DNA of 64,000 bases from Stutzerimonas stutzeri (GTDB lineage: Bacteria > Pseudomonadota > Gammaproteobacteria > Pseudomonadales > Pseudomonadaceae), in assembly GCF_024448695.1 (NCBI RefSeq), contig NZ_JAMOHY010000006.1:78957-142956 (forward strand), given 5' to 3'. Below are positions 48,430-57,552 of this stretch, in pieces. The notes beneath the pieces are model-generated. The model saw only the letters and a list, made by a program, of their open reading frames with translations. It did not search any database and was not told the DNA's origin. Within the stretch, counting starts at the first letter, position 1. Each line of letters begins with the position of its first letter. The translations under genes and the position numbers were made by a program.

Positions 48430-48738
48430 ATGCGTGGAAAATCACTGGCTGCCCTGGCGATAAGCTGCATTCCCTTCGGCATGGCGATGGCAGATGGCGG
48501 CTTCGTCCGCCAGATTCTTTCCTCTGGCGCGACCACCGGATCGACCTACCTGACCTTCAAGGACAACAAGATGGTGGCCAACGTCCGCGAAGATGCGAGC
48601 AGTTTCGTTGCCAGCGACGGCGCCATTCGCGGCCCCTATCTCGAAGCCACGCTGGTGCAACTGCGCAGCGAGCAACCGCAACTGCACGCCAGCGACCTGG
48701 AACTCGCCCGTGCGCTGCTTGCCGCAGACCAACTCTAG
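48430..48738 (+). CDS. DUF2388-family exported protein
   Basis: A 102-residue protein. Residues 1-21 are a signal peptide ending AMA, then GGFVRQILSSGATTGSTYLTF and RGPYLEATLVQLRSEQP, which match the DUF2388 family of Pseudomonas. ATG 48430 follows GGAG. The family is secreted or periplasmic and of unknown function; several copies usually occur per Pseudomonas genome. It is 60 bases after the hybrid kinase on the same strand and 88 before the OsmC gene, so co-transcription is possible but unproven. Confidence 0.82.
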   Translation: MRGKSLAALAISCIPFGMAMADGGFVRQILSSGATTGSTYLTFKDNKMVANVREDASSFVASDGAIRGPYLEATLVQLRSEQPQLHASDLELARALLAADQL

Positions 48739-48826
48739 CCCACACGCGAATCCGAGCAGCAGACTCGACTCCTGTTAATCAGGGACCAGCCGCGTCTCGC
48801 TACCCCAACAAGAAACCGGAGGAATC

Positions 48827-49249
48827 ATGAAAAAAACCGCATCCGCTGTTTGGCAGGGCGACCTGAAAAGCGGCAAGGGAACCATCAGTACCGAGAGCGG
48901 CGCGCTGAAGGACAACCCCTACGGCTTCAACACCCGTTTCGAAGGCGCCCCCGGCACCAACCCCGAGGAACTGATTGGCGCAGCACATGCCGGCTGCTTC
49001 TCGATGGCGCTGTCGCTGATGCTCGGCCAGGCCGGCTTCACCGCAGAACGTATCGCAACCCGTGCCGAAGTGACCCTTGAACAGGACGATTCAGGCTTCA
49101 CCATTACCGCCATTGCGCTGACACTCGAAGCCCAAATACCGGACATCGATGAAACGCAATTCCAGCAAATCGCCAATCAGGCGAAGGAAGGCTGCCCGGT
49201 CTCCAAGGTACTCAACGCCCGGATCAGCCTGACTGCCAGCCTGGCGTAG
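48827..49249 (+). CDS. osmC: OsmC-type peroxiredoxin
   Basis: A 140-residue OsmC protein, which reduces organic hydroperoxides using two cysteines. The peroxidatic Cys is in HAGCFSMALS near residue 57, the resolving Cys in KEGCPVSKVL near 124, and the conserved Glu in NPEELIGAA. Its start follows GGAGG. OsmC proteins are typically induced by osmotic or stationary-phase stress. The stop codon TAG is the first part of a GTAGGGTG repeat that continues downstream, so the repeat has inserted at, or been captured by, the gene end. It is convergent with the TRAP binding protein. Confidence 0.93.
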   Translation: MKKTASAVWQGDLKSGKGTISTESGALKDNPYGFNTRFEGAPGTNPEELIGAAHAGCFSMALSLMLGQAGFTAERIATRAEVTLEQDDSGFTITAIALTLEAQIPDIDETQFQQIANQAKEGCPVSKVLNARISLTASLA

Positions 49250-49280
49250 GGTGAATCGCGCGTCACCGATCCACCCGGCA
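49246..49280 (+). repeat. Partial GTAGGGTGGAT-family element at the osmC stop
   Basis: The sequence GTAGGGTGAATCGCGCGTCA, then CCGATCCACC, matches the left arm of the element at 40416 (GTAGGGTGGATCACGCTTCA) with a few changes. The right arm is missing. Its TAG (49247-49249) is the osmC stop. Confidence 0.65.
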
Positions 49281-49299
49281 GAGCCGGGATTTGAAGCGC

Positions 49300-49345
49300 A
49301 ACAAAAACGCCGCCACAGGGTTCAGCCAGTGGCGGCGTTTTTGTT
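49300..49345. terminator. Bidirectional terminator between osmC and dctP
   Basis: A 17-bp perfect stem, AACAAAAACGCCGCCAC at 49300-49316 and GTGGCGGCGTTTTTGTT at 49329-49345, with a 12-base loop. A- and T-runs on both sides let it end the osmC message and the convergent TRAP binding-protein message. Confidence 0.92.
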
Positions 49346-49366
49346 CATGGGCATCTCGCCAAACGA

Positions 49367-50470
49367 TCAGCCGCGAATGTTGTAGATGTCTTTCTCGTTC
49401 AGCTCGGCATAGTCATACAGGCGCTGAAGATAGGCACGCTGCTGCTCCCACACCTTGCTCGCAACCGGATCGGCCGCAGCGGAGGCGTCCACTGCTTCGG
49501 CAGCAACTTCCTTCAGCCGCGCCAGCACTTCGTCCGGTAGGCGGCGAACTTCGACACCCTGTTCGCGCAACTGCTCCAGAGCTTCCATGTTCTTGGCGTT
49601 GTAATCGTCAAGCATGTCACCGTTGACGTCCCGAGCGGCGGCACGAACGATGGCTTTGAGGTCGTCCGGCAGGGTTTCCCAAGCCTTGAGGTTGATATCC
49701 AGCTCGAAGGTTACGTTCGGCTCCTGCCAGCCCGGCGTGTAGTAGTACTTCGCTGCCTTGTGCAGGCCCAGGGCCAGATCGTTATAGGGTCCGATCCACT
49801 CGGTTGCATCAATCGCACCGGTTTGCAGGGCAGTGAAGATCTCGCCGGCTGGCATGTTCACGACTGTTCCGCCCATCTTGGTCAGCACTTCGCCACCCAG
49901 GCCGGGTGTGCGCATCTTCAGGCCGCGGAAGTCATCAACCGAATTGATTTCCTTGTTGAACCAGCCCGCTGTCTGCACGCCGGTCGCACCGCAGGCAATC
50001 GGCAGCACGCCAAACGGCTTGTAGACCTCCTCCCAGAGCTCCATGCCGCCGCCACGATGCAACCAGGCGTTCATTTCCTGCGCATTGGGACCGAACGGCA
50101 GGGCACAGAAGAACTGCGCCGCCGGGACCTTGCCTTTCCAGTAGTACGGCGCACCGTGCCCCATCTCGGCGGTGCCACGGGATACTGCATCGAACACTTC
50201 CAGCGCTGGAACCAGTTCGCCGGCAGCGTACACCTTGACCGTCAGTCGGCCCGCGCTCATTTCATTGACCAGCCTGGCAAAGCGCTCAGCACCGACGCCT
50301 ACACCGGGGAAGTTCTTCGGCCAGGAAGTCACCATCTTCCAAGTGAATTTTTCGGCACTGGCGCCTGCTTCGGACTTGCCGGTAGCGGTTTCGGCCTCCT
50401 TGTTGCAACCGGCCAGGGCCGTCGCGGCCAAACCGACACCGGCCGCGGCTAGTATTTGACGTCGTTTCAT
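49367..50470 (-). CDS. dctP: TRAP transporter substrate-binding protein
   Basis: A 367-residue periplasmic solute receptor of the DctP/TakP type. The N-terminus has a KRRQ twin-arginine-like start and a lipobox (LAGC near residue 22), so it may be a Tat-exported or acylated protein. TSWPKNFPGVG opens the mature domain, and MRTPGLGGEVL (with the Arg that binds the carboxylate) and AGEIFTALQTGAIDATEW are family blocks. This branch binds 2-oxo acids or similar carboxylates; the exact ligand is not readable. It is divergent from its membrane partners dctQ and dctM, a less usual order than dctPQM. Confidence 0.92.
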   Translation of the reverse strand: MKRRQILAAAGVGLAATALAGCNKEAETATGKSEAGASAEKFTWKMVTSWPKNFPGVGVGAERFARLVNEMSAGRLTVKVYAAGELVPALEVFDAVSRGTAEMGHGAPYYWKGKVPAAQFFCALPFGPNAQEMNAWLHRGGGMELWEEVYKPFGVLPIACGATGVQTAGWFNKEINSVDDFRGLKMRTPGLGGEVLTKMGGTVVNMPAGEIFTALQTGAIDATEWIGPYNDLALGLHKAAKYYYTPGWQEPNVTFELDINLKAWETLPDDLKAIVRAAARDVNGDMLDDYNAKNMEALEQLREQGVEVRRLPDEVLARLKEVAAEAVDASAAADPVASKVWEQQRAYLQRLYDYAELNEKDIYNIRG

Positions 50471-50602
50471 GGGTAACTCCCTTTTGTTGTTGTAATGAAC
50501 TGGATACCGGAACCCTGCATCCAGATTATTCTAGCTATCACACGGCTATCCATCACTCAAGTTCGCAATCGGATGTTCAGACTATTTACTGAATACTGTC
50601 AG

Positions 50603-50632
50603 TTGCGATGCCGTCTGACCGGCGCCTAAAAT
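50603..50632 (+). promoter_or_regulatory. Candidate sigma-70 promoter of dctQM
   Basis: TTGCGA (50603-50608) and TAAAAT (50627-50632) are separated by 18 bases, upstream of the dctQ start at 50670. The -10 matches five of six positions, the -35 four of six. Confidence 0.45.
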
Positions 50633-50669
50633 CGCGGGCTGCTCAGGGCAATAACAATAAGGACCTACC

Positions 50670-51221
50670 ATGTCGATACATGCCCCTCCCTTGCTCGCTT
50701 TAGCCCGTCTGATCGATACCCTCAACGCCCGCTTCGGCCAGGTCTGCGCCTGGCTGACTCTGTTTCTGGTGCTCGGCACAACGGTCGTGGTGGTGTTGCG
50801 CTACGGCTTCGGCATCGGCGCGACCGCACTTCAGGAAGCGGTTCTCTATGCTCACGCGCTGGTCTTCATGGGCGCCGCCGCCTGGACACTGCAGCGCAAC
50901 GGCCATGTCCGCGTCGATATCTTCTACCAGCGTTTCAGCCCACGCTATCAGGCCCTTGTCGAAGTGCTCGGCACCTTGCTGTTCCTGCTTCCCGTCTGCC
51001 TGTTTCTTGGCTGGGCCAGCTGGGATTACGTCAGCAACTCCTGGTCAACGCTGGAAGCGTCCAGCGAATCCGGTGGCCTGAAATTCGTCTACCTGCAAAA
51101 GAGCATCATCCTGATTCTGGTGCTCAGCCTGGCGCTGCAAGGCCTCTCTGAACTGATCAAGGGTGCCTACCTTCTCGCCGGTCGCCTGCCGACCTCGGAA
51201 CCGGAGGTGAAGCATGACTGA
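50670..51221 (+). CDS. dctQ: TRAP transporter small permease (DctQ)
   Basis: A 183-residue membrane protein with four hydrophobic helices (about 23-45, 53-72, 93-115, 140-162). The family arrangement includes RYGFGIGATALQEAVLYAHA near residue 45 and WTLQRNGHVRVDIFYQ near 70. DctQ tethers the large permease and binding protein. AAGGA lies before ATG 50670. The dctM start overlaps its end by 8 bases, so the two permease subunits are made together. The divergent dctP supplies the receptor. Confidence 0.92.
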   Translation: MSIHAPPLLALARLIDTLNARFGQVCAWLTLFLVLGTTVVVVLRYGFGIGATALQEAVLYAHALVFMGAAAWTLQRNGHVRVDIFYQRFSPRYQALVEVLGTLLFLLPVCLFLGWASWDYVSNSWSTLEASSESGGLKFVYLQKSIILILVLSLALQGLSELIKGAYLLAGRLPTSEPEVKHD

Positions 51222-52590
51222 ATTGATGGCAATCCTGTTGTTCGCCTGCATCTGCCTGGCACTGATGGGCGGCTACCCGGTGGCTTTTACTCTGGGTGGC
51301 GTCTCGCTGCTATTCGCCGGCTTCGGCGTACTGACCGGCACCTTCGACGGTGGCTACCTCAGCGCCCTGCCGAACCGTCTGTTCGGCATCATGAACAACC
51401 AGACAATGCTGGCCGTTCCGCTGTTCGTGTTCATGGGCGTCATGCTGGAAAAGAGCCGGGTCGCCGAAGACCTGCTCGAATCCATGTCACGTCTGTTCGG
51501 CACCCTGCGCGGCGGGCTGGCGATCTCCGTCTGCGTGGTCGGTGCGCTGCTGGCTGCCAGTACCGGCATCGTTGGCGCGACGGTGGTCACCATGGGGCTG
51601 CTGGCCCTGCCGACCATGTTGCGTCGTGGCTACGACCCGGCAATTGCCACCGGCACCCTGGCCGCCACCGGCACCCTGGGGCAGATCATTCCGCCTTCCA
51701 TCGTGCTGGTTCTGCTGGGCGACGTGATGTCCAGCGCCTACCAGCAGGCGCAGCTGAAAATGGGTATCTTCTCGCCGAAGACCGTATCGGTCGGCGACCT
51801 GTTCGTCGGCGCGCTGCTGCCGGGCCTGCTGCTGGTTGGCCTGTACATTCTCTACATCATCGGGATCGCAGTGCTGCAGCCCAAGAAACTGCCAGCGCTG
51901 CCCCAGGAAGAGCTTGGCCCCATCGAATGGGGCAAGCTGATCAATGCCCTGGTGCCGCCGCTACTGCTGATCAGCGCCGTGCTCGGCTCGATCCTCGCCG
52001 GCTACGCAACGCCCACGGAAGCCGCAGCGCTGGGTGCCGTGGGCTCGATGCTGCTGGCCTTGTACAAAGGCAAACTCAACCTCACCCAACTGCGTAACGT
52101 GGCGCACGGCACAACCGAAATCACCGCCATGGTGTTCCTGATCCTGATCGGTGCATCGCTGTTCTCGCTGGTGTTTCGTGGTTTCGGCGGCGAAGCCATG
52201 ATCGAGGATGTGTTCGCCCAGTTGCCAGGCGGCGTGCTCGGCGCCTTCTTCCTGGTCATGGTGGTCATCTTCCTGCTGGGCTTCATCCTGGACTTCATCG
52301 AGATCACCTTCGTGGTCGTGCCAATCGTCGGTCCCGTGTTGCTTGCAATGGGTCTGGACCCGGTATGGCTCGGCGTAATGATTGCGTTGAATCTGCAGAC
52401 CTCCTTCCTCACGCCACCCTTCGGCTTTGCCCTGTTCTACCTGCGCGGCGTGACACCAAAATCGGTGCCCACCAGCACCATCTACAAGGGTGTGATCCCT
52501 TTCATCCTGATCCAGATCCTGCTGCTGGTGATCGCTTACCAGTTCCCTGGCCTGGTCACCTGGCTACCCGAGCAGGTTTACGGTAAATAG
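51214..52590 (+). CDS. dctM: TRAP transporter large permease (DctM)
   Basis: A 458-residue membrane protein of the DctM family, which carries the sodium-coupled substrate pathway. Twelve or so helices are predicted. Signatures include MNNQTMLAVPLFVFMGVMLE near residue 60, IVGATVVTMGLLALPTML near 115 and GQIIPPSIVLVLLGD near 150. The later half has FGFALFYLRGV. It overlaps dctQ by 8 bases. An intrinsic terminator follows 9 bases after its stop, so dctQM ends here. Confidence 0.94.
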   Translation: MTELMAILLFACICLALMGGYPVAFTLGGVSLLFAGFGVLTGTFDGGYLSALPNRLFGIMNNQTMLAVPLFVFMGVMLEKSRVAEDLLESMSRLFGTLRGGLAISVCVVGALLAASTGIVGATVVTMGLLALPTMLRRGYDPAIATGTLAATGTLGQIIPPSIVLVLLGDVMSSAYQQAQLKMGIFSPKTVSVGDLFVGALLPGLLLVGLYILYIIGIAVLQPKKLPALPQEELGPIEWGKLINALVPPLLLISAVLGSILAGYATPTEAAALGAVGSMLLALYKGKLNLTQLRNVAHGTTEITAMVFLILIGASLFSLVFRGFGGEAMIEDVFAQLPGGVLGAFFLVMVVIFLLGFILDFIEITFVVVPIVGPVLLAMGLDPVWLGVMIALNLQTSFLTPPFGFALFYLRGVTPKSVPTSTIYKGVIPFILIQILLLVIAYQFPGLVTWLPEQVYGK

Positions 52591-52598
52591 CTGCACGC

Positions 52599-52622
52599 AG
52601 ACGCCTGTTTCGACAGGCGTCT
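52599..52622 (+). terminator. Intrinsic terminator of dctQM
   Basis: A 10-bp perfect stem (AGACGCCTGT, ACAGGCGTCT) closes a TTCG tetraloop and is followed by CGCTTTT. It lies 8 bases after the dctM stop. Confidence 0.85.
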
Positions 52623-52662
52623 CGCTTTTCAGTCTAGTGCCTGACCATCCGCGGATTTATCC

Positions 52663-53886
52663 ATGCCCAGCCCCGCCAGCCATGCGCAGCTCGCTGAACG
52701 CTTTCAGCGGCTCGATACGTTTCTCGTGCAGTATCAGGCGCTGTGGCGACCCCGTCCCTTCACTCATATCCGACTGCCCTGGGAAGCGGATCATCCGCAA
52801 CTGGCCGCCTGGCTGCGCGCCCGCTCTCTGGAAGCAGCCGAAGCCGCGCACAATCATCCCGGTGCACTTTTGGCCCCGACTCCCTTCCAGGCGCTGGCCG
52901 AGCAGGCGGCAGCATTGACCCGTGTGGACGAACTGCCCATGCGAACACTACCCGCCAGTGATCCCCGCCAGGCCACGGACGTACCTGGACGCAAATGGCT
53001 GCAGATCCAGTCGTTCAGCGCAGCACTCGACTTTCGCGAGCGCCCCCGCCACTGGCTCGACTGGTGTGCCGGCAAAGGCCATCTGGGTCGTCAGCTGGCA
53101 AGCAACGGCACGCCCCTGACCTGCCTGGAATGGGACCCGACACTGGTCAATGCAGGCGCGCAACTCAGCCTGCGTCTGGGCATCGACGCAAGCCACATAC
53201 AAATGGACGTAATGAGCGCCGAGGCAGCCGCTCAGCTTGACCCGGTCTCAACCCCGGTCGCCCTGCACGCCTGCGGCGATCTTCACGTTCGTCTGCTACA
53301 ACTGACCATCACCCAGGGCTGCCGACAGCTTGCGCTGGCGCCCTGCTGCTACAACCGCATCCAGGCCGAGCAGTATCAGCCGCTTTCCAGTGCCGCCCGG
53401 CAATCATCGCTGATACTTTCACGCGACGATCTGGGCCTTCCGCTCAGCGAAACCGTTACCGCCGGCACACGCGAACGCCGCCAGCGCGACCAGTCCATGG
53501 CCTGGCGGCTGGGCTTCGACCTCCTGCAACGCAAACTGCGTGATGACGACAGCTACCTGCCAACGCCTTCACTGCCAAGCGCCTGGCTGAAGAAAAGCTT
53601 CGAGCAGTACTGCCGCGACCTGGCTGCCCTCAAGGGCATCCCCGCCCCCCTGACCGAGCCATGGCAGCAGCTGGAACAACGCGGCTGGCAGCGCCTCGCC
53701 GAAGTCCGCAATCTGGAGCTGCTGCGCGGTCTGTTCCGTCGTCCGCTGGAGCACTGGCTGCTGCTCGACCGCGCCCTGCTGCTGGCCGAAAACGGCTATC
53801 AGGTGCGCCTCGGCACCTTCTGCCCCACCGCATTGACGCCACGCAACCTCATGCTGATCGCCGAGCTCGACACCCCCCTCGCATAA
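52663..53886 (+). CDS. Class I SAM methyltransferase (METTL25/Methyltransf_32-like)
   Basis: A 407-residue protein. The methyltransferase core starts near residue 128 with WLDWCAGKGHLGRQLA (SAM-binding glycine motif I), then LEWDPTLV, and later ALHACGDLHVRLLQ and ALAPCCYN, the last two being hallmarks of the family Pfam calls Methyltransf_32. The N-terminal 120 residues and the C-terminal 130 residues are helical. Target unknown; eukaryotic relatives include METTL25-type proteins. It is separated from dctM by a terminator, so it has its own promoter, and it is followed by the tRNA-Thr gene. Confidence 0.82.
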   Translation: MPSPASHAQLAERFQRLDTFLVQYQALWRPRPFTHIRLPWEADHPQLAAWLRARSLEAAEAAHNHPGALLAPTPFQALAEQAAALTRVDELPMRTLPASDPRQATDVPGRKWLQIQSFSAALDFRERPRHWLDWCAGKGHLGRQLASNGTPLTCLEWDPTLVNAGAQLSLRLGIDASHIQMDVMSAEAAAQLDPVSTPVALHACGDLHVRLLQLTITQGCRQLALAPCCYNRIQAEQYQPLSSAARQSSLILSRDDLGLPLSETVTAGTRERRQRDQSMAWRLGFDLLQRKLRDDDSYLPTPSLPSAWLKKSFEQYCRDLAALKGIPAPLTEPWQQLEQRGWQRLAEVRNLELLRGLFRRPLEHWLLLDRALLLAENGYQVRLGTFCPTALTPRNLMLIAELDTPLA

Positions 53887-53925
53887 GCCTCAACAACACC
53901 ACGCAACCAACTGGAAAGAAACAGG

Positions 53926-53953
53926 TTTACTCGCCGCAACCAATCGCTATAAT
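53926..53953 (+). promoter_or_regulatory. Promoter of the tRNA-Thr gene
   Basis: TTTACT (53926-53931) and a perfect TATAAT (53948-53953) are 16 bases apart, and the tRNA begins 15 bases after the -10. A GGCGCCC run follows the -10; GC-rich discriminators of this kind are typical of stable-RNA promoters under stringent control. Confidence 0.7.
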
Positions 53954-53968
53954 GGCGCCCATAATTTA

Positions 53969-54044
<76 letters not shown>

Positions 54045-54048
54045 TATT

Positions 54049-54073
54049 CAAAGCCCCGCAATGCGGGGCTTTG
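54049..54073 (+). terminator. Terminator of tRNA-Thr
   Basis: An 11-bp perfect stem, CAAAGCCCCGC and GCGGGGCTTTG, around an AAT loop starts 5 bases after the tRNA. The T-run after it is short and broken. Confidence 0.8.
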
Positions 54074-54345
54074 TCGTTTCTGAACGTCTAGCCTTCGTCT
54101 TTCACAACGCTCTGACGTCCCACCCGGGCTTTACGTGTTTTTTAATGCAAACCGAGTGGGTGGTGAAAGGACCGGCGCAGCCCAGCAGCCACACGCGTGC
54201 GAACCGCCATCGGGAAATAGCCCGTTTGTCAGCCCCGGCAGAACGGAATTGTTTATTCCCGATCGTCGATCCCCTATGCTGCTTTTGCCGGAACCGCCGA
54301 ACCGCGAGCCAACTTCAGGTCGGACTAGAACGGAAACAAGTATCA

Positions 54346-56648
54346 ATGGCTGCCCTAAAAAAGAATATTTGGCTATTGTTCTTCCTGCTCGTGCTGTCAA
54401 GCACGGTCCTGCTGGTAAGCATTTCGATTTCGCGCTGGAACAGCCTCACCGAATATTACCGTGTGAGCCAACAAGGGCTGGCGGCTCAGTGGTTCGGGGC
54501 ATTCTCGTCAATTCTCGAACAGCAGGAAGCCATCCTCACCTTGATGGGTGAAGACCTGCTCAAGCGCGAGGCCAATAGACCTGAAGATCTCCAGGCCCGG
54601 CTGGACGACCTGATGAACCTGAACCCGGATTTTTTTTCAGGGTTCGCATTGATTTCACCCCAGGGTGAAGTGCTGGAACGCACGTCAAATCTCAACAACA
54701 GCGTGACCAACATTCTCGATGCGCCCGAGGTGCGTGATTCCTTCGCCTACGCCCTGGAAACAGACAAGATGGTTCTTGGCCGCACGTATTTCGCCCCGCG
54801 CCTTGCTATTCCCGCGCGCAAGGCAATTCGAAACAACCAGGGCGAAGTACTCGGGGTCATGACTGGGGCCTTGAGCGTCACGGGCGCCGACGGCTACTTT
54901 GCTCATGGTCACGTATTAGGGGACTTCAACCGCATAACGATTCTTCGCAGTCGCGACCACTACGTTCAGTACGCCACCAGTGATGAGCTGATCAAAGGCT
55001 TTCACGAGCAGCCCATGGCCCAACCGGCCTATGGGAATCTCATGCAGATTCTGCAGGATTTCTCTGAACCTGCCTCTTCGATGGCCCTGTCTGATCGCAC
55101 CCAGATCGGTTTCCGTTGGGATGCGGGGGAAGATCGCGGCATGGTTCGAGGTGTGGCCATATACCATCCCCGGTATGAATTCTGGCTTATCTCGGAGATT
55201 GAAGATGCCTTCCTGATAAGAGAATTCCTGGATATCTTTGCCAGCTACCTGCTGGTTATGTTGGTGTTCACGGTGAGTATGTATCTACTATTCCGTCACA
55301 TTGACCGGATCGAGAAAGGCCGACGTGGGGAGCTGATCTTTCAGGCCAACCATGATGCATTGACCCAACTACCAAACCGCAACTACCTGACTTCCACCTT
55401 TAACGAGTGGATGCATGAAAAACCCGCATTCTCACTTCTGTTTATCGATCTGGATAGTTTCAAGGGTATCAACGATAGCTTTGGCCATACCGTCGGCGAT
55501 GGCATCCTTGTTGAACTTGCCAAACGATTTAAAGCCAACACCAACCATAACGAGTTACTGGTTCGCCATGGCGGTGACGAGTTCGTCCTGCTGACAGCGG
55601 GCACTGACCTGGAGCAGAGCGAACAACGAGCAGCGGCACTGATCTACCAGGCCTGTGAGAATGTCTGCGCCTTCGACATGACCTTCTCCCCCGGCTGCAG
55701 TATCGGCATCGCTCGTTTTCCAGAACATGGAACCCGCCTGGACGAACTGCTTCGGGCTTCAGATATAGCCATGTATGAGGCGAAGAAAAAGCGCAATAGC
55801 GTCGCCATTTTCAAGCCCAGCCTGGAACAGCATTACTTGCAGCGGCTCAAGATTGAACAGCTACTCAGGGGCGCTGAGCAGCGCGGTGAGATTTACATGA
55901 CCTACCAACCCCAGTTAGATGCCGCAGGTCAGCTGCATGGCGTTGAAGCCTTGGTTCGTTGGAAACATCCCGAGTTGGGACTCATCCTGCCGGACCAATT
56001 CATCGGCGTAGCCGAACAGTCTGGCGGAATGGGCAAGCTCGGCGCCTACATCGTTGATCAATCACTCAACCAGATTCAGACCCTTCGCCAACGCTACAAG
56101 ATGCATTTCAAGCTATCGATCAATATCTCCCTGCGCCAGTTCGCAGAGACCGACTTCGCAGACTATTTGCTGGCGAAGCTACTGGACGCAGGCATGCCGG
56201 CGCACGCTGTGTGTCTGGAAATTACGGAGAACCTGTTGATCGAAGACCTCGATCACGTCCGTGGCGTTCTGCAAAAATTGCATTCGGCAGGAGTCCGAAT
56301 CGCTTTGGATGATTTCGGAACCGGATATTCGTCACTCAGCATTCTTCGCAATCTACCGATTGACGAGTTAAAAATAGATAAGAGCTTCGTCAACAATATT
56401 CTGTCGGACGAAACCTCTTTGAAGATGGTAAAAACATCATCAATATTGGCCGTATTTACGAGATGGCTATTCTCGCGGAAGGTGTAGAAACCGAGGAACA
56501 GAGGCAGATGCTTGAAGATTGCGGCTGTGATCTGTTTCAAGGCTATCTGTTTGCCCGTCCGATGGCGATATCTGATCTTGAGTTATATATTGAGAACGAG
56601 GCTTCAAAGCCTGGACCCAGAGCAGGCACTCACTTCAGTACACAGTAG
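54346..56648 (+). pseudogene. Membrane GGDEF-EAL protein, frameshifted near the C-terminus
   Basis: The frame from ATG 54346 encodes a membrane helix (about 6-28), a Cache-like periplasmic region, a second helix (about 292-316), a GGDEF domain (RHGGDEF near 409, no RxxD inhibition site) and an EAL domain (EALVRW near 533, DDFGTGYSSL near 655). At the five-A run 56430-56434 the frame is lost: it ends at 56487 (713 residues). One more A, or a -1 slip, restores MVKNIINIG and the missing AEGVETEEQ block to a stop at 56648 (767 residues). The truncated product keeps the cyclase domain but lacks an EAL block containing conserved catalytic residues. Base composition is lower in GC than the core genes. 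It may be a true mutation, slippage or a sequence error. Confidence 0.85.
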
Positions 56649-56847
56649 AATAATCATCAATTAGCGCCCCAACAGGTCCAGCCTGAGGTTGCTCTGTTGC
56701 CACGCACAGTCACGGCGTCTCGGGCAGACTGACGACGACTCATTAGAGCGTCCACATCTAGCCGACTGGCAATTTAGTAACCACCCGAGCCGGAACAAGA
56801 AGCAGGACTTCTGGCTGCCAGGCCAAAGCGCACAGGGAGAAGTGATC

Positions 56848-57552
56848 ATGCTTAACGCAGTACTGGCCGGCAAGAAGCGAGGCACCGGCTTGCACAGCCT
56901 GCACGTGGCGCTGGAGTCGGCAGAAGGGGCCGAGGACGTGCTGACTGCCAGCGTTTTCGAGCGTTTGAGTTACCTGCCTGAACACCTGCTGACCCGCGTA
57001 CTCAGCGAACTGCTGGGCGAAGCCTTTGGCCCGCTGCAGCGTATCGATTACTGGCCGTCGTGGTACCTGGCAGACGGCACTCGTGTCGAACCAGACGTGC
57101 TGCTGCAGGGCAGTGACTGTACACTACTGGTAGAGGCCAAGCGGCACGACCATATGCACCAGCAACTGGCTACTCAATTGGCTAACGAGCTCCTGGCCGG
57201 CTGGCAACAAAACGTACTGTCAGACCCCTGCATCCTGCTTACGCTGGGTGGCCTGAACGACTACGGCGAAGCCGGTCGCCAGCGACTGCTGACGGAGTTG
57301 CTACCTTTTTTGCCTGACGCCAGCACTGGCCGCTTCAGGCTGGTCTGTGCGAGCTGGCAACAGCTGTATCAGACGCTCGAAGCGCACTTGCCACCTGACT
57401 CGCCACCCGGCTGCCTGCGTCTTCTGGACGATATCGCCAAGTGTTATGCCTGGCATGGCTTACGCACGCATCCCATGCGCTGGCTCGCTGATCTGCGACC
57501 GGTCACGCTCGACACCCACCCCGGCGCATTTGCTACTTGGAGCCTGAAATGA
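56848..57552 (+). CDS. PD-(D/E)XK nuclease-like protein, first gene of a two-gene cassette
   Basis: A 234-residue protein with no membrane segment. VEPDVLLQG (Glu81, Asp83) followed by LLVEAKRHD (Glu96, Lys98) is the D-x(n)-E-x-K pattern of the PD-(D/E)XK nuclease fold, with an upstream helix containing Glu38 and a downstream QLATQLANEL helix in the expected places. ATG 56848 has AGGGAGAAG upstream; a longer in-frame start at 56689 has no good ribosome binding site. Its stop overlaps the start of the next gene (ATGA). I do not recognise the family by name. Nuclease activity is inferred from the motif only. The context, downstream of a tRNA and beside a partner gene, is like that of defence cassettes. 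Confidence 0.72.
   Translation: MLNAVLAGKKRGTGLHSLHVALESAEGAEDVLTASVFERLSYLPEHLLTRVLSELLGEAFGPLQRIDYWPSWYLADGTRVEPDVLLQGSDCTLLVEAKRHDHMHQQLATQLANELLAGWQQNVLSDPCILLTLGGLNDYGEAGRQRLLTELLPFLPDASTGRFRLVCASWQQLYQTLEAHLPPDSPPGCLRLLDDIAKCYAWHGLRTHPMRWLADLRPVTLDTHPGAFATWSLK

Noticed and set aside
54061..54345. Upstream extension of the GGDEF-EAL frame to 54061
   Set aside because: The added residues show no family resemblance and overlap the tRNA terminator; ATG 54346 directly precedes the membrane helix.
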